64,000 nucleotides of DNA from Pseudonocardia xinjiangensis (GCF_012911925.1 NZ_JAAXKY010000001.1:1-64000), one strand, 5' to 3'. Shown: positions 8,533 through 17,573, numbered from the stretch's first letter. Numbers and translations: made by a program. The notes: generated by a model from the letters alone, not told the origin.

Positions 8533-10272
8533 CTACTTCTTCTTCGTCAGGCCGATGCCCTTCGGGTTGAGGTGCCCGATGTTGCCGCTCTCGGTGCCGG
8601 CGGAGGGGTCGATCACGCAGTCGATGAGCGCCGGGCCACCCGAGGCCAGTGCCTCGGTGAGGGCCGCGGTGACCTCGGCGGGCGTGGTGGCGCGGTAGCC
8701 CTTGCCGCCGAACGCCTCGATCATCTTGTCGTGGCGCGCCTCGATCATCAGGGCCGTCGGCGCCGGGGCGTCCCCGAGCGGGTTGACGTCGTCACCACGG
8801 TAGACACCACCGTTGTTCATGATGACCGTGACGACGGGCAGGTTGTAGCGGCAGATCGTCTCCAGCTCCATCCCGCTGAACCCGAACGCGCTGTCGCCCT
8901 CGACGGCCACGACCGGGTCGCCGGTCTCCACGGCGGCGGCGATCGCGTAGCCCATGCCGATGCCCATGACGCCCCAGGTGCCGCTGTCGAGGCGGTGGCG
9001 CGGCACATGCATGTCGATCACGTTGCGGGCGAGGTCCAGCGCGTTGGCGCCCTCGTTGACGATGTAGGTCTCGGGGCGCTCGTGAACGACGTCCCGGATC
9101 GCCTTCAGGGCACCCATGAACTGCATCGGGTGCTTGTCGGCCTTGAGGCGCTCCGCCATCTTGGCGACGTTCTGGGCCGAGCGCGCCGCCAGCTCCTCAC
9201 GCCATGCGGTGGGGGCCGCGATCTGGCCCGGCTTGGTCCGCTCGGCGAGCGCCTCGAACACGGACTCGATGTCCCCGACGAGCGGGGCGGCGATGGGCTG
9301 GTTGCTGTCCATCTCCGTGGGCTCGATGTCCACCTGGACGAACTTCGCGTCGGGGTTCCACTGCGGGGCCTGGCCGTGGTTGAGCAGCCAGTTCAGCCGG
9401 GCACCGACGAGCATCACGACGTCGGCCTTCTTCAGCGCCAGCGACCGGGCGGTGGCCGCCGACTGCGGGTGGTCGTCGGGCAGCAGGCCCTTCGCCATCG
9501 ACATCGGCACGTACGGGATGCCGGTGGACTCGATGAACTCGCGGATCTGGTCGTCCGCCTGCGCGTACGCGGCGCCCTTGCCCAGCACCACCAGCGGCCG
9601 CTCGGCGGTCGCCAGCACCTCGATCGCGCGGTCCACGGCCTCGGGCGCGGGCAGCTGGCGCGGCGCGGGGTCGACGAGACGGCTCAGCGTCTTGGCCCCG
9701 GCCTCCGCGTCCATGATGGAGCCGAGCACCGCGGCCGGGATGTCGAGGTACACCCCGCCCGGACGGCCGGAGATCGCGGTGCGCAGCGCGCGGGCGATGC
9801 CACGGCCGATGTCCTCGACGCGGCTCACCCGGTACGCGGCCTTGCAGAACTGCTGCGCCGCGGCGAGCTGGTCCATCTCCTCGTAGTCACCCTGCTTGAG
9901 GTCGACGACGTGCCGCTCGCTCGAGCCGGAGATCTGCACCATCGGGAAGCAGTTCGTGGTGGCGTTGGCGAGCGCGACGAGCCCGTTGAGGAAGCCCGGC
10001 GCGGATACCGTCAGGCATACGCCCGGCTTCTTGGTGAGGTAGCCGGCGATCGCCGCGGCGTGCCCCGCGTTGCTCTCGTGCCGGAAGCCGATGTAGCGGA
10101 TGCCCTCCGCCTGCGCGAGCCGGGCCAGGTCGGTGATCGGGATGCCGACGACCCCGTAGATGGTCTCGACGTCGTTGAGCTTGAGCGCGTCGACGACCAG
10201 GTGGTACCCGTCGGTCTGCTCGGCCGGAACGTCGGGGGTCGGCGCAGTCTCCTGCGCTGAAGGGGCGGTCAT
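8533..10272 (-). CDS. oxc: Oxalyl-CoA decarboxylase (thiamine diphosphate enzyme)
   Basis: A 579-residue ThDP enzyme converting oxalyl-CoA to formyl-CoA and CO2 in the cytoplasm. Seen: the N-terminal Pyr domain with YGVVGIPITDLARLAQ and the catalytic Glu context FRHESNAGHAAAIAGYLT (about residues 50-70), a central Rossmann-like domain (VVLGKGAAYAQADDQI), and the C-terminal PP domain with VEGDSAFGFSGME and MNNGGVYRGDD, the GD...NN cofactor/Mg motif. Length and motifs match Oxalobacter and E. coli Oxc closely. ATG 10272 has AGGAGG 10 bp upstream; upstream in-frame starts would run through the operator. It diverges from a CoA ligase across a LysR operator pair. No formyl-CoA transferase gene is present, so the ligase probably makes the substrate. 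Confidence 0.93.
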   Translation of the reverse strand: MTAPSAQETAPTPDVPAEQTDGYHLVVDALKLNDVETIYGVVGIPITDLARLAQAEGIRYIGFRHESNAGHAAAIAGYLTKKPGVCLTVSAPGFLNGLVALANATTNCFPMVQISGSSERHVVDLKQGDYEEMDQLAAAQQFCKAAYRVSRVEDIGRGIARALRTAISGRPGGVYLDIPAAVLGSIMDAEAGAKTLSRLVDPAPRQLPAPEAVDRAIEVLATAERPLVVLGKGAAYAQADDQIREFIESTGIPYVPMSMAKGLLPDDHPQSAATARSLALKKADVVMLVGARLNWLLNHGQAPQWNPDAKFVQVDIEPTEMDSNQPIAAPLVGDIESVFEALAERTKPGQIAAPTAWREELAARSAQNVAKMAERLKADKHPMQFMGALKAIRDVVHERPETYIVNEGANALDLARNVIDMHVPRHRLDSGTWGVMGIGMGYAIAAAVETGDPVVAVEGDSAFGFSGMELETICRYNLPVVTVIMNNGGVYRGDDVNPLGDAPAPTALMIEARHDKMIEAFGGKGYRATTPAEVTAALTEALASGGPALIDCVIDPSAGTESGNIGHLNPKGIGLTKKK

Positions 10273-10361
10273 GGTCCGAGGTCCTCCTGGGGCGGCTGTG
10301 CCTGTTCGGATGCTCCTGATCACTTTCCGCAGCGTTCGTCCTCGCGTCCAAGACCTAAAGA

Positions 10362-10455
10362 CGACCAGCCGATAAACAACATCTATCAAATGGTGATCGT
10401 TGCATGTCCCACGGGTCGTGAGGCAGGTTGATAGATGCTCGCTATCGGCTGGTCG
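10362..10455. promoter_or_regulatory. Mirrored pair of LysR boxes in the oxc / ligase divergent promoter
   Basis: Two 28-base arms, 10362-10389 and 10428-10455, are inverted copies with 24 of 28 positions matching. Each arm contains a LysR-type dyad GATA(A/G)-N7-CTATC that fits T-N11-A: 10371-10387 and 10430-10446. The mirror arrangement would present equivalent sites to both promoters. The LysR gene beyond the ligase is the obvious candidate regulator. Confidence 0.75.
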
Positions 10456-10504
10456 CCGGTGCGTATTGGACGCACGCTCCGCGCCCGCGCAGGCTCGCCG
10501 GGGC

Positions 10505-12136
10505 ATGCTTGATCAGAACTGGCGCGAGGAGGTGGTGATCATCGCGGTTCCGACGGCGGCGTCGGTGAGCGACGCCAACCGGTACCGGCCCCCGGCGCTC
10601 ACAGGCCTCGCCGACCTCCTCGACCGGCAGGTGCGCGACCACCCCCACGCCCGGGCGCTCGTCGTCACCGAGGCCAGGGCACACCTGTCCTACCACGCCC
10701 TTGCGGCACTGGTCGAGGACGTGACCGGCCGGCTCGGCGGCACGGGGCTGCGCCGCGGCGACGCCATCGGCCTCGTCTGCGCCAACACCGCCGAGTTCGT
10801 CGTCGCGCTCCTGGGCGCGACACGGGCGGGGCTGGTGGTCGCCCCGATCGACCCCACGCTCCCCGCCTCGCAGATGTCCGCCCGCATCGGGGCGGTGGGG
10901 GCGCGGGCGATCCTCCTGGGGCCCCCGGCGGCAGGCGACGCACCGGTCGCACAGGCCGACGTCCCGTCCTGGAACCTGCGGGTGGACATCTCCCCGGCCG
11001 GGACCGCGACGGTCGAGCTCGAGACCGGTGGGCCCGTGGTGCCACCCGTCCGTGGGGCTCGTCACGACCTCTCGGCCGACGACGCGCTCGTGCTGTTCAC
11101 CGCGGGCACCACCGACCAGGCCAAGATGGTCCCGCTCACCCACGCCAACGTGGCGGCCTCCGTCCGGGACATCTGCGCCACCTACGAGCTCGGCCCCGAC
11201 GACGCGACGGTCGCGGTGATGCCGTTCTTCCACAGCCACGGCTTGTTCGCGGCGCTCCTGGCCTCCCTGGCGAGCGGCGGGTGCGTGCTGCTGCCCGGGC
11301 AGGGGCGGTTCTCGGCCGACACGTTCTGGGACGACATGCGGGCCGCGGCCGCCACCTGGTTCACCGCGGTCCCGGCCGTCCACGAGACCCTCCTGGACCG
11401 GTCGGCGGTGGAGTACCCGGGCCCGCAGGTCGTGCCCGTGAAGTTCGTGCGCAGCTGCGGCGCCCCTCTCAACACGGCCACGCAGCGGGCGCTGGAGCGC
11501 ACGCTCGGCGCCCCGCTGCTGTCCGTGTACGGGATGACCGAGTCCGCGCACCAGGTGACCAGCGAGCCGCTGCCGCAGCAGGGACCGCTGAAGCACGGGT
11601 CGGTCGGCCGGTCGACCGGCGTGGATCTCCGTGTCGTGGACGACCACGGGCACCCGTGCCCACCGGGCACCCAGGGCGAGGTGTGGGTGCACGGTCCCAC
11701 CGTCACCCGCGGCTACCTCGCCGACCCGGGCGGCACGGCGCAGAGCTTCCCCGACGGGTGGTTCCACACCGCCGATCTGGGCTTCCTGGACGAGGACGGC
11801 TACCTGTTCCTCACCGGGCGCATCGCGAGCCTCATCAACCGCGGCGGCGAGAAGATCTCGCCGGAGTACGTCGAGGACATCCTCGCCGGGTGCCCCGGTG
11901 TCGCCGAGGCGGCGGTGTTCGCCATCCCCGACGCCGTCCACGGGCACCGGGTCGGCGCCGCCGTGGTGGTCGAGCGCGAGGGCGAGGGCGTCGGGCCCGA
12001 GCAGATCCTGCAGTACTGCCGCCAGCGGCTGTCCGCCTTCGAGGTACCCGACCGGCTCGAGGTCGTCGCCGCCCTGCCGCACACCGCCGAGGGCGGGCTG
12101 GACCGGCGGGCGGTGGACGCCCTGTACGCGCACTGA
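10505..12136 (+). CDS. Acyl-CoA synthetase, probable oxalate--CoA ligase (AAE3/FadD31-like)
   Basis: An ANL-superfamily adenylate-forming enzyme of about 543 residues. Seen: P-loop variant LFTAGTTDQAKMVPLTHANV, A5 motif YGMTESAHQVTSEP, A7 GWFHTADLGFLDEDGY and A8 LFLTGRIASLINRGGEKISP. The final hinge Lys region near the C-terminus is atypical (HTAEGGLDRRAVD, with no obvious catalytic Lys). The ligase is head-to-head with oxc and shares its LysR operators, so it likely forms oxalyl-CoA from oxalate, ATP and CoA, giving oxalate to formyl-CoA without a CoA-transferase. An upstream start at 10400 lies inside the operator and is rejected. ATG 10505 or GTG 10535, just after GAGGAG, are the credible starts. 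Confidence 0.75.
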   Translation: MLDQNWREEVVIIAVPTAASVSDANRYRPPALTGLADLLDRQVRDHPHARALVVTEARAHLSYHALAALVEDVTGRLGGTGLRRGDAIGLVCANTAEFVVALLGATRAGLVVAPIDPTLPASQMSARIGAVGARAILLGPPAAGDAPVAQADVPSWNLRVDISPAGTATVELETGGPVVPPVRGARHDLSADDALVLFTAGTTDQAKMVPLTHANVAASVRDICATYELGPDDATVAVMPFFHSHGLFAALLASLASGGCVLLPGQGRFSADTFWDDMRAAAATWFTAVPAVHETLLDRSAVEYPGPQVVPVKFVRSCGAPLNTATQRALERTLGAPLLSVYGMTESAHQVTSEPLPQQGPLKHGSVGRSTGVDLRVVDDHGHPCPPGTQGEVWVHGPTVTRGYLADPGGTAQSFPDGWFHTADLGFLDEDGYLFLTGRIASLINRGGEKISPEYVEDILAGCPGVAEAAVFAIPDAVHGHRVGAAVVVEREGEGVGPEQILQYCRQRLSAFEVPDRLEVVAALPHTAEGGLDRRAVDALYAH

Positions 12137-12160
12137 CCCGGCCGGCCGGCCGGCCCGGTC
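12135..12160. terminator. Bidirectional terminator-like palindrome
   Basis: A near-perfect 26-bp palindrome built on repeated CCGG (GACCCGG...CCCGGTC) fills the gap between the convergent ligase and LysR stop codons. Confidence 0.5.
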
Positions 12161-13093
12161 TCACCTGACGCGGTGCTCGGTCGGCAGCGGCTGGTCGAAC
12201 AGCTCGGCCAGCGACAAGCCCGTTGCCGCCTTCACGAACGCCCGGGCCGCCACCGACCCGGGGGTGGCCGAGTGGATCCCCACGGAGACCTGCGCCCTGA
12301 CGACCGGGTCGACCAGGCGGACGGCCCTCGTCCTGCCGATCACCGGCATGGCCCGCAACCACGTGTGCGGCACGATGCTCGCCCATTCCCCCGCGCCCAC
12401 GTGCGCATACAGCGACGCCACCGAGTCGGTCTCCACCTGCGGGGTGACCGCGACCCCGATGTCGGCGAAGGCGCTGTCAATGACCTGGCGGTTCCTCATG
12501 TCGGGCGTCAGCAACGCGAGCGGCAGCTGCGCCGCGTCCGCCCACGTCATGGTGTCGGTCTGGGACACCAGCTGGTCGGCCGACACCAGCACCACGTACC
12601 GCTCCTCGTAGAGCGGCACCACCTGCAGGCTCTCCCGGTCGTCCGGCGCGAAGTGGGCGATCGCGGCGTCGAGCTCGTACTCGCGCAGCTGGCGGTGCAG
12701 GTCCGCCGTGGACAGTCGCGAGCTGACCTGCACCTTCGCCAGCGGGTGCGCCGAGCAGAACGCGGCCACGGGGATCGCCAGGGTGGTGGATGCCGTGGGT
12801 TCCGTTCCCAGCCGCAGCGTCCCGGTGATGCCGGACTGGACGGCGGCCACCTCGGCCTTGAACGCGTCCTGCTCGGCGAGGATCCGCTTCGCCCACACGA
12901 CGAGGCGTTCGCCCTCCGGGGTGAGGCCCTCGTAGTTGTGCCCGCGGTTGATCAGCGTGACGTTGAGCTCCCGCTCCAGCTTGGCGATCGCCGCCGAGAG
13001 CGCGGGCTGCGAGACGTAACAGGCTTCCGCCGCCCGCGCGAAGTGCCTCTCCCTGGCTACTGCCACGAAGTACTCCAGCTGGCGGAACAGCAC
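12161..13093 (-). CDS. LysR family transcriptional regulator (oxalate locus)
   Basis: A 310-residue LysR regulator: winged HTH at residues 1-60 (LEYFVAVARERHFARAAEAC, SQPALSAAIAKLERELNVTL), then the two-lobed effector domain starting at TLRLGTEPTAST. Start GTG 13093 with GAGAGGAG 7 bp upstream. It is convergent with the CoA ligase, 25 bp apart. LysR proteins normally bind T-N11-A dyads, and two such boxes lie in the oxc/ligase promoter, so it probably activates that pair in response to oxalate or oxalyl-CoA (inference). Its own promoter lies in 13094-13380. Confidence 0.9.
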   Translation of the reverse strand: MLFRQLEYFVAVARERHFARAAEACYVSQPALSAAIAKLERELNVTLINRGHNYEGLTPEGERLVVWAKRILAEQDAFKAEVAAVQSGITGTLRLGTEPTASTTLAIPVAAFCSAHPLAKVQVSSRLSTADLHRQLREYELDAAIAHFAPDDRESLQVVPLYEERYVVLVSADQLVSQTDTMTWADAAQLPLALLTPDMRNRQVIDSAFADIGVAVTPQVETDSVASLYAHVGAGEWASIVPHTWLRAMPVIGRTRAVRLVDPVVRAQVSVGIHSATPGSVAARAFVKAATGLSLAELFDQPLPTEHRVR

Positions 13094-13380
13094 GAGCGAC
13101 TCCTCTCTGCCTGGGCACCGCGTCGGACCCGGCCGCTCGGTTCGGTCGCTCCGGCGACTCCTCCCATCATCCTGTGGGTGCCGGCCGACGGTGTCACCGC
13201 CTCCGCCCGGCGCTCCGTTCCGGTGGAGAGACCGCCGGGCGGCCGGCCGGACCGGTCCGCTGCCGGGCCCACGGCGTCCGGTAGCGGAGGAGGAACCCGC
13301 TGGGGTGGAGGCCGTCCTCGGCGGTCTGACGGCACGAGCCGCACGGCGCCGTCACGGGTAGGCCGAGCCCCTCCGGGCCC
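13094..13380. other. Intergenic region without a recognised gene
   Basis: About 290 bp between the LysR start and the CDF exporter stop. Only low-complexity Arg/Pro-rich shadow reading frames occur. It presumably contains the LysR promoter. No terminator or repeat stands out. Confidence 0.5.
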
Positions 13381-14433
13381 CTATCCGGAGATCGCCCCTG
13401 CCTCCAGCGCGGTGGGATGGTGGGCGAGCACGGCGTGGTGGTCGCGGTCGCCGGTGTCGCGCGGGCTCACGTGGACCGTGGCCGCCACCAGGCGGGGCAC
13501 CCCGTGCAGGAGACTGTGCTCGGCGGTGGTGGCTATGTCGTGGGCCTCCACGATGCCCAGGCGCGGGTCGACCACGATGCCGGTCTCGGCGCGGACGCGG
13601 TGCCCGATCCAGCGCAGCCGGAGCTCCTGGACGTCCACGACGCCGGGCACGGCCCGCAGGGTGGCCTCGGCGGTGTCCACGAGCTCGGGGTCGACGGCAT
13701 CCATGAGGCGGCGGTAGATCTGCACCGCCGCCCCCTTGAGCACCACCAGGATCGCGGCCGTGATCAGCAGCCCGACGATCGGGTCGGCCAGCGGGAACCC
13801 GGCCAGCACCCCGAGCGCACCGGCGACCACGGCGAGGGAGGTGAATCCGTCGGTGCGGGCATGCAGGCCGTCGGCCACCAGGGCCGCCGACCCGATCCGG
13901 CGCCCGACGCGGATCCGGTAGACCGCCACCAGCTCGTTGCCGGCGAACCCGACGAGCCCGGCGGCGATCAGCACGCCGATGTGCGTGACCGGCTGGGGGT
14001 CCAGCAGCCTGCGGACCGCCTCGTACCCGGCCACCACCGCGGACAGCGCGATCATCGCCACGATGAACACCCCGGCCAGGTCCTCGGCGCGCCCGAAGCC
14101 GTAGGTGTAGCGCCGGGACGCCGCCCGCCTGCCGAGCACGAACGCGATCCACAGCGGCACCGCGGTGAGCGCGTCGGAGAAGTTGTGGACGGTGTCGGCG
14201 AGCAACGCCACGGACCCGGTCAGCACCACCACCGCCGCCTGCGCCGCGGCGGTGATCCCCAGGGCGACCAGGCTGATCTTCACCGCGCGGATGCCTGCCT
14301 CGTCCGCCTGCAGCGCCGCATCCACGGAGTCCGCCGCGTCGTGGCTGTGGGGCCGGAACACGGACCGGGCCCACCCTCGCAGGCCATTCGCGTGCCCGTG
14401 CCCGACGGCTCCCGAGTGGTGGTTGTCGCTCAC
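13381..14433 (-). CDS. Cation diffusion facilitator (CDF) metal exporter
   Basis: A 350-residue inner-membrane divalent metal/H+ antiporter. Seen: a His-rich N-terminus (DNHHSGAVGHGHANG, HSHD), about six membrane segments, the TM2 metal-site motif LLADTVHNFSDALTAVPLW (D, H, D), the TM5 partner ADGLHARTDGFTSLAV (HxxxD), and a cytoplasmic C-terminal domain with the ferredoxin-like fold typical of CDFs. Preferred start GTG 14433; TTG 14469 is possible but would abut the divergent ArsR start. The ArsR repressor gene next to it implies metal-inducible expression. Zn, Co or Cd are the usual substrates; the metal cannot be decided here. Confidence 0.9.
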   Translation of the reverse strand: MSDNHHSGAVGHGHANGLRGWARSVFRPHSHDAADSVDAALQADEAGIRAVKISLVALGITAAAQAAVVVLTGSVALLADTVHNFSDALTAVPLWIAFVLGRRAASRRYTYGFGRAEDLAGVFIVAMIALSAVVAGYEAVRRLLDPQPVTHIGVLIAAGLVGFAGNELVAVYRIRVGRRIGSAALVADGLHARTDGFTSLAVVAGALGVLAGFPLADPIVGLLITAAILVVLKGAAVQIYRRLMDAVDPELVDTAEATLRAVPGVVDVQELRLRWIGHRVRAETGIVVDPRLGIVEAHDIATTAEHSLLHGVPRLVAATVHVSPRDTGDRDHHAVLAHHPTALEAGAISG

Positions 14434-14471
14434 GGTTGTGACGATCCCGGACTTCCCGCCATTATGCAACC

Positions 14472-14837
14472 ATGCGCGCGCACGATGAACTGGCAGATGC
14501 CAACCGCCTGCAGCCGCCCGTGGTGGGCGATCAGCTCGTGCTGGCCGCGGAGGTGCTGGGACATCTGGCCGACCCCACCCGCCTGCACCTGCTGCGGTTG
14601 CTCGCCGGCGGCGAGCAGGACGTCACCGGCCTCACCGCCCAGGTCCCGGCGTCCCGCTCGTCGGTCTCCCAGCATCTGGGGCGGCTACGCCTGGCCGGCC
14701 TGGTCCAGGCCCGCCGCGAGGGACGCCGGATGGTCTACCGCCTCACCAGTGACCATCTGCACGCGCTCGTCGAGGAGGCCTACCAGTTCGCCGGGCATCT
14801 CGTGCACCAGATCCCGCACCACAGCGCGGAAGGGTGA
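14472..14837 (+). CDS. ArsR/SmtB family metal-sensing repressor
   Basis: A 121-residue winged-helix repressor: LAAEVLGHLADPTRLHLLRL (helices 1-2), the HTH SRSSVSQHLGRLRLAGLV and wing REGRRMVYRLTSDH. The last helix is rich in ligands (DHLHALVEEAYQFAGHLVHQ, then HH), resembling the alpha5 metal site of CzrA/NmtR though the spacing is not identical. There is no CxC motif on the recognition helix, so As(III) or Cd sensing through that site is unlikely. Start ATG 14472, divergent from the CDF exporter across a very short promoter; release by Zn, Co or Ni to induce the exporter is the expected logic. Confidence 0.88.
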   Translation: MRAHDELADANRLQPPVVGDQLVLAAEVLGHLADPTRLHLLRLLAGGEQDVTGLTAQVPASRSSVSQHLGRLRLAGLVQARREGRRMVYRLTSDHLHALVEEAYQFAGHLVHQIPHHSAEG

Positions 14838-14840
14838 TTC

Positions 14841-17573
14841 CTAGTCCCCGACGGGTCCGACCTCCATCGCGGGATTGCCCGCCCACCGGGTGCGTGGTGG
14901 CACTTCCTCGCCCTTCATGAGGAAGGAGTCGGGCTCGAGCACCGAACCGTCACCGACAGTCGTGCCGTAGTGGACGAAGGCGCCGACCCCGAGCGTGACC
15001 CCGGAACCGATCGTGACGCGGTCGGACTTGAAGGCGCCGTCCTCCTGGGAGTGGCATTGGATGACCGAACCGGCATTGAGGATGACGTCGTCACCGATTG
15101 TCACCATCGTCTTCTCCACGATCTCGCACCCGTCATCGAACAGCCGCTTCCCGACCCGCATGCCCAGCAGCCGCCAGATCACACTCTTGAACGGGGTGCC
15201 GTTGAAGATCGGGAAATTCGCCGTCACGGAGAGTTTCCAGAACCGCTCGTGCCGCCAGAAGTCGACGTCATAGATCGAGCAGCCCGCCGGCCGCAAGGTC
15301 TGCAATGACGTGACCGCCCGGGCAATCAGCACGAAGTAGGCGACGGTGAATACAACGATGAGCGTCGTGGCTGCGGCGATCGCGGTCGCACCGAAACTCT
15401 TGTAGAGGTCCACCCCGGCCATGGCGATGAGCGTGACACCGAGAAAGAAGACCCAGCCCGCCAGGAGGAACAGGACCATCGTGACGATGTTGTGCCGGTT
15501 CTTCGCGGCGAGGCGGCGGTGCAACTCGTCGCGGCTCTCGAGGTCGAATCCGACATCCCGCCGGACCGATCTCGGAATCTCGAAGCTCGGCGAACCCAGA
15601 AGTCCGACACCCTCTCTGATCCGACCGTCCAGCGGAACCATGACCTTCGTCGCGAGAAGACAGTTGTCACCCGTCCGGCCCTGCGCCGGGTAAGCAATCC
15701 TGTTGCCGAGAAAGTTGTGCGCCCCGATCGACGCACGGGACACCCGAAAAGATGTGCTCGAGAACTCCGCATTCATGATCGACAGCCCGTCGGCAACCAT
15801 TGTCCCGCTACCGACCGAGCTCAGGTACGGGGACTCGTGCTTCACCTCCAGACCGAAGTTCGACCCGGTCTGCTCGACCTGTGAAAGGTCGTGCCCGAGG
15901 CGGCCCAGATAGTTGACGATATAGGAGCTGTCGCCGAAGAGGATGGTGAAGAACCGCAGGTTCGTCATGCGCGAGATCGCGTGATGGACCCAGTAGTGAA
16001 TGCCGTACAGACGGTAGACCTGGTCCGGCTCGATCAGGCGGTTCAGGACGCGGGGCACGGTGACCATGACGAGGAGAGCTACGAGTGACGAGCCGAAGAA
16101 GAGCACGACAGAGGCGATCAGCGCGTCGAGGTAGAAGATCGGGTTCGCCATGCCCAACGACCGCGGATCCAGGAGTGCGGCCAGCTTCGGAAACTCCAGG
16201 AGCAGCATGGAGACGCCACCGAGGAGCAGCGGCAGACCGACGACCAGCACTCCCAGCAGTTGCAGGGCGGGGTAGACGACCCTCCTCAGGGTGCCGCAGC
16301 CGGCGGGCTCGACGGACTCGTAGTCCACGTCCGTCCGCCGCGCGGGCGTGCCGTGCCAGTGCTCGCCGCCGGGCACGGCCTGACCGGAGTGCAGCGACGA
16401 AGAATGACCCAACTGGGATTCGTCACCCATCGAGGTGTCGATGTCGACAACCGTCGCCTCGCCGACGAAAACGTTCTGACCGAGAGTCACCGTACCGGTC
16501 TGGATCAGTCCGGCCTGGGCGCGATAGCAGTTGAAGAACGAGTCCTTCCGGATCACCGTGCCGTCCCCGATGGTGAGCAGGTCGGTGCATACCGGCACGT
16601 TTCGGGAGAAGATGGCCACCCCTCGTCCGACACGTGCGCCGAGCGCCCTCAGGTAGAGCACGTGAAGCGGCGAACTCGAGCTCGTGCGCGACCGGCCACC
16701 CGCGACCAGCAGCAGCGGATTCGACCGCACCAGCGACTTGACGAGCCAGAAGCGCACGTACCCCGGACTCCAGATGCGGATCTGCCGGGGCCGCCACCGA
16801 CCGATGAGCACCCACTTCGCCAGAATCGGAAGTAGGCACAGAGCCACGAAGCCGACGACTCCGAACAGCACGGACCGCAGATAGATGTCGACGAGGCCGG
16901 AACCTGCGGAGATCCACTCGAAGCCGCGCTCGAGGATGAGTCCGGAGAGATAGGCAAATCCGAGGAAGACCAGGAGTTGGAGCACTCCGCACAGCACGTA
17001 CTGCATCCGGCCGACCGGCTGCACCTGCGGGACGGGCGCCGTTGCCACCACCTCGGCCGGAACGGGTGCCGGTTCCACGAGCGCGGTCGCGAGGCCCCGG
17101 ATGGTGGGGCTCCGGTAGATGTCCTGCATCGAGACGGACGGGAGATCGGGTCGCTTCCGGACTTTCGCGCAGAACTGGGCCATCACCATCGAGTCCGCAC
17201 CCAGATCATCGAAGAAGTGGCTGTCCGCCGCCACCTGCGGCACATCCACGAGGTCGGCCAGAATCTGTCCGAAGGCCTTCTCGAGGGAAGTGGACGGAGG
17301 CGCCGCGAGCGCCCCGGCAAGCGCCCTGACCGTCGGATACCGATAGACATCTGCCATCGAGACGGACGTGATGTCCGCTCGCTTCCGCACCTTTGCACAG
17401 AAGCGTGCCATCACCATCGAATCGGCACCGAGGTCGTCGAAGAAATGGTCCTCCACCGAGACCTTCGAACCGCCCACGAGGCCTGCCAGGACCTCGGCGA
17501 AAATCTCCTCGACAACGGTCGTCGGGCCAGCGCACTCCCCCTCTACGACCGCCGCGTCAACCAGATCAACCAT
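14841..17573 (-). CDS. Pls/PosA-like membrane protein with two tandem carrier domains and no adenylation domain
   Basis: 910 residues from ATG 17573 (GGAG 8 bp upstream). Domain order: carrier domain 1 (about 15-90, Ser52 in LGADSMVMA), carrier domain 2 (about 95-170, Ser128 in the same motif), then alternating membrane pairs and three hexapeptide-repeat / acyl-transfer-like soluble regions (about 300-390, 530-660, 780-905), as in the C-terminal half of epsilon-poly-lysine synthetase (Pls) and PosA. The usual N-terminal adenylation domain is absent and the carrier is duplicated. It could load amino acids or acyl groups supplied by a separate adenylating enzyme and ligate or oligomerise them at the membrane. 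GC content is visibly lower (about 60 %) than flanking genes, suggesting transfer. It ends 4 bp from the ArsR stop (convergent). Confidence 0.75.
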   Translation of the reverse strand: MVDLVDAAVVEGECAGPTTVVEEIFAEVLAGLVGGSKVSVEDHFFDDLGADSMVMARFCAKVRKRADITSVSMADVYRYPTVRALAGALAAPPSTSLEKAFGQILADLVDVPQVAADSHFFDDLGADSMVMAQFCAKVRKRPDLPSVSMQDIYRSPTIRGLATALVEPAPVPAEVVATAPVPQVQPVGRMQYVLCGVLQLLVFLGFAYLSGLILERGFEWISAGSGLVDIYLRSVLFGVVGFVALCLLPILAKWVLIGRWRPRQIRIWSPGYVRFWLVKSLVRSNPLLLVAGGRSRTSSSSPLHVLYLRALGARVGRGVAIFSRNVPVCTDLLTIGDGTVIRKDSFFNCYRAQAGLIQTGTVTLGQNVFVGEATVVDIDTSMGDESQLGHSSSLHSGQAVPGGEHWHGTPARRTDVDYESVEPAGCGTLRRVVYPALQLLGVLVVGLPLLLGGVSMLLLEFPKLAALLDPRSLGMANPIFYLDALIASVVLFFGSSLVALLVMVTVPRVLNRLIEPDQVYRLYGIHYWVHHAISRMTNLRFFTILFGDSSYIVNYLGRLGHDLSQVEQTGSNFGLEVKHESPYLSSVGSGTMVADGLSIMNAEFSSTSFRVSRASIGAHNFLGNRIAYPAQGRTGDNCLLATKVMVPLDGRIREGVGLLGSPSFEIPRSVRRDVGFDLESRDELHRRLAAKNRHNIVTMVLFLLAGWVFFLGVTLIAMAGVDLYKSFGATAIAAATTLIVVFTVAYFVLIARAVTSLQTLRPAGCSIYDVDFWRHERFWKLSVTANFPIFNGTPFKSVIWRLLGMRVGKRLFDDGCEIVEKTMVTIGDDVILNAGSVIQCHSQEDGAFKSDRVTIGSGVTLGVGAFVHYGTTVGDGSVLEPDSFLMKGEEVPPRTRWAGNPAMEVGPVGD
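17073..17530 (-). repeat. Tandem duplication encoding two carrier domains
   Basis: Two direct copies of about 228 bp (76 residues) inside the Pls-like gene, sharing the block FFDDLGADSMVMA-FCAKVRKR around each phosphopantetheine serine. The copies have diverged at synonymous sites. Confidence 0.7.

Noticed and set aside
10400-10504. Longer N-terminus for the CoA ligase
   Set aside because: It would start inside the LysR operator arms and the added residues are not protein-like for the family.
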